Shown piece by piece: positions 6,272-9,294 of a stretch of DNA of 9,294 nucleotides. How positions within the stretch are numbered: position 1 is the stretch's first letter; the number at the start of each line of letters is the position of its first letter. Made by a program: the position numbers and the translations under genes. The DNA comes from CAYMSF01 sp964542255 (GTDB taxonomy: Bacteria; Verrucomicrobiota; Lentisphaeria; Victivallales; Victivallaceae). Location: positions 1-9,294 of the forward strand of contig CAZITV010000092.1 of assembly GCA_964542255.1 (NCBI GenBank). Reading direction: 5' to 3'. The notes below the pieces were generated by a model. The model made no database searches and was not told where the DNA came from. It saw nothing but the letters and a program-made list of their open reading frames with translations.

Positions 6272-8043
6272 ATGAATAAATTTTATTATTTGATGATGGC
6301 GGTGGTGGTTATTGTCGCCGGATGCGGCAAAGCGCCGGAAAATGCCAACAGCCGCACAATGTACATCAGCGCCGGCGGTCAGGTAAAAACGATGGATCCG
6401 GCGCTGGCATCTGACTTGGCAAGCCGCAATATTGTCGCGGCATTTTACGATACCCTGCTGCAGTATAATTACACCGCGCGACCATATCAGCTGGAACCGG
6501 CAATGCTGGCAAAAATGCCGGAACATTCACCTGACTTCACCACCTACACATTTACACTGCGCGATGATCTTTATTTTCAAAATGACCCATGTTTTGTGGA
6601 AATGAATAAAATGCAGCGCAAAATTACCGCGCGCGATGTGATTTTTTCGTATTTGCGCATTGCTGACGGCAGGCTGCACAGTCCGGTATTCTGGATGTTT
6701 CGCGGTAAGATTAAGGGAATTGATACATTTATGGAAAAAACCGCATTGGCAAAACCCGGGGATTTTTCATTTTACGACACCGGGATTGCCGGTTTGGAAT
6801 TGGTGAATGACACGACATTTAAAATTCATCTCAACAATCCTGACCCGCGTTTTTTATATTCGCTGGCCATTCCGTACGCGTCAATCGTGTCACGGCGCGC
6901 CGCTGAATTTTATGGTGATGCACTGGCGGAACACCCGGTGGGCTCCGGTCCATTCCGGCTGATCCGCTGGATACGCGAATACCGTATCACACTGGAGCGT
7001 AACCCGGAATTCCGCCGCGAATTGTTTGAACATGCACAAAACCCGGCAGACCGGGTTAAACCACTACCGCTGCTGGACAAAATCGTCTGTTACCAAATCA
7101 GGCAACCGCTTTCGGCCTGGTTAATGTTTCTGCAGGGCAATCTAGATATGAGCGCGCTGGACAAAAACAACCTGGATGCGGTGGTTGACGCCAAACAGCA
7201 ATTAATTTCAGCGCTGGCACAGCGCGGCATTCAACTCTTCGCGATTCCGGCATTTGAAATCAGATATGTCGGTTTTAATTTTACGGATCCGGTTTTGGCA
7301 TCCAATCTGGAACTGCGCCGCGCACTAAGCCTGGCATACGACATTGGCAGCCGGGTACGGCATTTTAATTATCAGCTGATTCCGGCACAAGGACCAATTC
7401 CGCCCGGTGTTTCAGGCTATGACCGTGAATTTAAAAATCCCTGGGTGCAGTTTAATGTGGAGCTGGCCAAAGAACACCTGCGCCGCGCCGGCTACCCCGA
7501 TGGGATTGACCCGCAGACCAATCAACCGCTGACATTGACTTTTGACCTGAGCGGCAACAGTTCATCATACCGGCAGCTGGCGGAACTGATGGAACGCGAT
7601 ATGCGCCGCATCGGTATCAAAATTATTCCGGCGCTGAATAGCCAGCCGCGATTTTTCCAAAAAATGCGTCAGGGTAAATTTCAACTATTTCTGCTCTCCT
7701 GGATCGGCGATTACCCGGATGCGGAAAACTTTTTGCAGTTATTCTACGGCCGCAATGCGGGTAGTTCAAACCGCGCATTTTTTCAGAATAACGAATTTGA
7801 CGTTATGTATGAAAAAATCCTCAATATGCCGGATTCGCCAGAACGCAGCCGGCTTTACCGCGAAATGGTGGTCTTGCTAACAGGACATTGTCCATGGATT
7901 TTTGAAGGCTACCCGATTTCATTTCAACTCACTCACAGCTGGCTGCAAAACTTTATTCCGCATGATTTTGCATTTGCGCAATGGAAATACTTAAGTATCG
8001 ACATTAATCAGCGCGGCGCCGCGAAAGCCGCATTCAAGCCCAT
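6272..8043 (+). CDS. ABC transporter substrate-binding lipoprotein, family 5 (OppA/DppA-like), 3' end in gap
   Basis: The N-terminus is a lipoprotein signal: MNK, a hydrophobic run, and the lipobox V15-A-G-C18, giving a predicted lipid-anchored Cys18. The mature part is a family 5 solute-binding protein (SBP_bac_5): VKTMDPALASD near residue 40, FTLRDDLYF near 93, ITARDVIFSYLR, the HPVGSGPFRLIRW hallmark near 225, and a late YPISFQLTHSWLQNF region followed by WKYLSIDI. Such proteins deliver peptides, nickel or other solutes to an ABC importer. The 590 readable residues already reach the usual C-terminal WKYL...ID segment, so the stop probably lies in the N run. The residues after 8143 in this frame are not homologous-looking and are not included. 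AAGGA (6264-6268) precedes the ATG by 3 nt, in sequence shared with the GxxExxY start. No permease or ATPase gene is visible. Confidence 0.9.
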
Positions 8044-8143
8044 NNNNNNNNNNNNNNNNNNNNNNNNNNNNNNNNNNNNNNNNNNNNNNNNNNNNNNNNN
8101 NNNNNNNNNNNNNNNNNNNNNNNNNNNNNNNNNNNNNNNNNNN
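8044..8143. other. assembly gap (100 N) at the 3' end of the binding-protein gene
   Basis: This is a second run of exactly 100 Ns, so its true length is unknown. Just before it lies a 12-bp GC palindrome, CGCGGCGCCGCG (8012-8023), within coding sequence. The gap probably hides the stop codon of the binding protein and could hide more. Confidence 0.98.
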
Positions 8144-8237
8144 GTACGACGGAGGGCGATATACCGCTATGCGGTGGCGGCAAACCAATGCTTTTTTATG
8201 CAATGCCGCCTTGAAATATACCTATAACAATCTAATT
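8144..8237. other. non-coding stretch after the gap with GC-rich inverted repeats
   Basis: No frame here resembles a known protein. Two small inverted repeats are visible: ACCGC-TAT-GCGGT (8163-8175) and GGCGGCA (8176-8182) pairing with TGCCGCC (8204-8210) across a 21-nt loop. Neither is followed by a T run, so a standard intrinsic terminator is not supported. The stretch may be the 3' flank of the binding-protein gene or the edge of another small repeat that broke the assembly. Confidence 0.35.
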
Positions 8238-8243
8238 TATAAT
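8238..8243 (+). promoter_or_regulatory. possible -10 box (TATAAT) for the dCMP deaminase gene
   Basis: A perfect TATAAT lies in AT-rich sequence 53 nt before the deaminase ATG, giving a plausible leader of about 45 nt. The best -35 candidate, TTGAAA (8211-8216), is 21 nt upstream, longer than the usual 16-18, so the assignment is tentative. Confidence 0.35.
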
Positions 8244-8296
8244 AGTGCTGTTTGGTGTAAACTATTTTTTAATCTCAAAATAAAGCTGGTGTCCTC

Positions 8297-8794
8297 ATGA
8301 CAAAAGTAACAAACCTCAACCGTCCGGATTGGGATAACTATTTTATGGAAATTGCCAAAGTGGCAGCCAGCCGCGGTAATTGCTGCCGCCGGCAGGTCGC
8401 GGCTGTAATTGTGAAAGACCACCGCGTTATCGCCACCGGTTATAACGGCACCCCGCGCGGAATCAAAAATTGCTATGAAGGCGGTTGTCCGCGCTGCAAT
8501 TCCGATTCACCATCCGGTGCTAATTTAGACCAGTGTCTATGCAGTCATGCAGAAGAAAATGCGATTACCCAGTCAGCCTATCACGGCATCAGCGTGAATA
8601 AATCCACACTCTACACTACCTACAGTCCCTGCCTGTTGTGTGCCAAAATGATTATCAACGCCGGCATTATTGAGGTGGTTTATCACCAACGCTACACTAT
8701 TGATGAGGTCGCATTAAAATTATTGCACGATGGCGGCGTCCAGGTCCGCTGCCTGCTGACAGAAACCAGAAAGAAAGAATTGGGAATTAACTAA
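8297..8794 (+). CDS. dCMP deaminase (deoxycytidylate deaminase family, ComEB-like)
   Basis: The predicted enzyme converts dCMP to dUMP in the cytosol, feeding thymidylate synthesis. The 165 residues show the zinc-dependent cytidine deaminase signature: H84-A-E86 (HAEENAI), with E86 as proton shuttle, and P111-C112-x-x-C115 (PCLLC) completing the zinc site with H84. RRQVAAVIVKD (31-41), ATGYNGTPRG (46-55) and the Cys-rich NCYEGGCPRCNSDSPSG segment (58-74) are typical of the dCMP deaminase branch. The extra cysteines may hold a second, structural zinc. Length fits the family. The start at 8297 has only a weak GGTG (8288-8291) as ribosome binding site. The RfaE2-type gene begins 9 nt after the stop, so the pair is likely one transcript. 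A general CMP/dCMP deaminase role is the main alternative. Confidence 0.93.
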   Translation: MTKVTNLNRPDWDNYFMEIAKVAASRGNCCRRQVAAVIVKDHRVIATGYNGTPRGIKNCYEGGCPRCNSDSPSGANLDQCLCSHAEENAITQSAYHGISVNKSTLYTTYSPCLLCAKMIINAGIIEVVYHQRYTIDEVALKLLHDGGVQVRCLLTETRKKELGIN

Positions 8795-8803
8795 TCTGCA
8801 GCT

Positions 8804-9294
8804 ATGACAAATACCGACAAAATCATAATGAATCTCGCCGATGCGGTCGAATGGCGCCGGCAATTAAAAAGTAACGGCTTGAAATTGGTGATTACCAATG
8901 GCTGCTTCGATATTCTCCACCGCGGTCACGCCGCCTACCTCGCACAAAGCCGCGCCTGTGGCGACGCCCAGTTGATACTGCTCAATTCCGATGCTTCAAT
9001 CCGCGAATTGAAAGGCGCATCACGTCCAGTTATTGATGAATACAGCCGCGCCTATCTGCTCGCATCGCTCAAATCGGTTGACGCTGTCGTGATATTCTCC
9101 ACGCCGCGCTGCACCGAACAATTTCTCGCGCTGCGTCCGGATATCTACGTAAAAGGCGGCGATTACACCCTGGAAACACTCAATAGTGAAGAACGCACTG
9201 CACTGCAAAGTGTCGGCGCTGACATTCGCTTCATCAAATTTATTGACGGATTTTCCACCACCGACATCATTAATAAAATTACCTGCACCGAAAA
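8804..9294 (+). CDS. rfaE2: RfaE2-type cytidylyltransferase (D-glycero-beta-D-manno-heptose 1-phosphate adenylyltransferase), partial at 3' end
   Basis: A nucleotidyltransferase of the GTP:cytidylyl superfamily matching the C-terminal half of E. coli HldE. It would transfer AMP from ATP to heptose 1-phosphate to give ADP-heptose for LPS core. Visible motifs: TNGCFDILHRGH (31-42) with the nucleotide-binding HxGH (H39, H42), LLNSDASIRELKG (59-71), RPVID (74-78), the SVDAVVIF strand (91-98), RPDIYVKGGDY (111-121), and GFSTTDII (149-156). It is stand-alone, with no attached ribokinase-like kinase domain, so a separate heptose kinase (RfaE1/HldE-N) would be needed. All 163 readable codons are open to the window end and the family is about 160 residues, so little is missing. 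The ATG at 8804 follows the deaminase stop by 9 nt and has no clear Shine-Dalgarno; an in-frame ATG at 8828 is an alternative. A related cytidylyltransferase substrate cannot be excluded. Confidence 0.88.
   Translation, partial: MTNTDKIIMNLADAVEWRRQLKSNGLKLVITNGCFDILHRGHAAYLAQSRACGDAQLILLNSDASIRELKGASRPVIDEYSRAYLLASLKSVDAVVIFSTPRCTEQFLALRPDIYVKGGDYTLETLNSEERTALQSVGADIRFIKFIDGFSTTDIINKITCTE

Noticed and set aside
8144..8227. C-terminal part of the binding protein continuing after the N gap
   Set aside because: The frame relation across 100 placeholder Ns is arbitrary, and the residues after the gap do not resemble the family's C-terminus.

Overview
The window looks like a scaffold from a Gram-negative bacterium of roughly balanced GC content, probably assembled from a metagenome because it holds two runs of exactly 100 Ns (5466-5565 and 8044-8143). 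A lipobox protein and a heptose-nucleotide gene (LPS core pathway) point to an outer membrane. A GYF_2-RDD membrane protein and a GxxExxY protein next to dispersed repeats suggest the PVC superphylum (Lentisphaerae/Verrucomicrobia/Planctomycetes). That placement is inference, not a measured result.

Layout: every supported gene lies on the + strand. Region 1 (133-5412) holds a HIT-family nucleotide hydrolase/transferase, a GYF_2-RDD membrane protein, a class I DAHP synthase (entry to aromatic amino acid synthesis), a rhamnulokinase, and an NAD(P)-dependent 3beta-HSD/OleD-like reductase. Spacings are 9, 56, 61 and 6 nt, so HIT/RDD and rhaB/reductase are probably co-transcribed pairs. The genes are metabolically mixed and form no single pathway.

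Region 2 (5411-6271) differs in character. It is AT-rich and holds three direct copies of a repeat of about 124 bp with imperfect inverted ends. Copy 1 is interrupted by the first N gap. Copies 2 and 3 tightly bracket a 125-codon gene for a GxxExxY-family (PD-(D/E)XK-like) protein. The repeats start at the stop codon of one gene and end at the ribosome binding site of the next. The same 17-nt RBS/start stretch follows copies 2 and 3, although the downstream genes are unrelated. This is the part most likely to be a mobile or self-propagating element.

Region 3 (6272-9294) holds a family 5 (oligopeptide/nickel-type) substrate-binding lipoprotein whose C-terminus runs into the second N gap, then a dCMP deaminase with a perfect TATAAT upstream, then a stand-alone RfaE2-type cytidylyltransferase that runs off the window end. 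No permease or ATPase genes are visible beside the binding protein. No tRNA, rRNA, CRISPR array or phage gene was seen.
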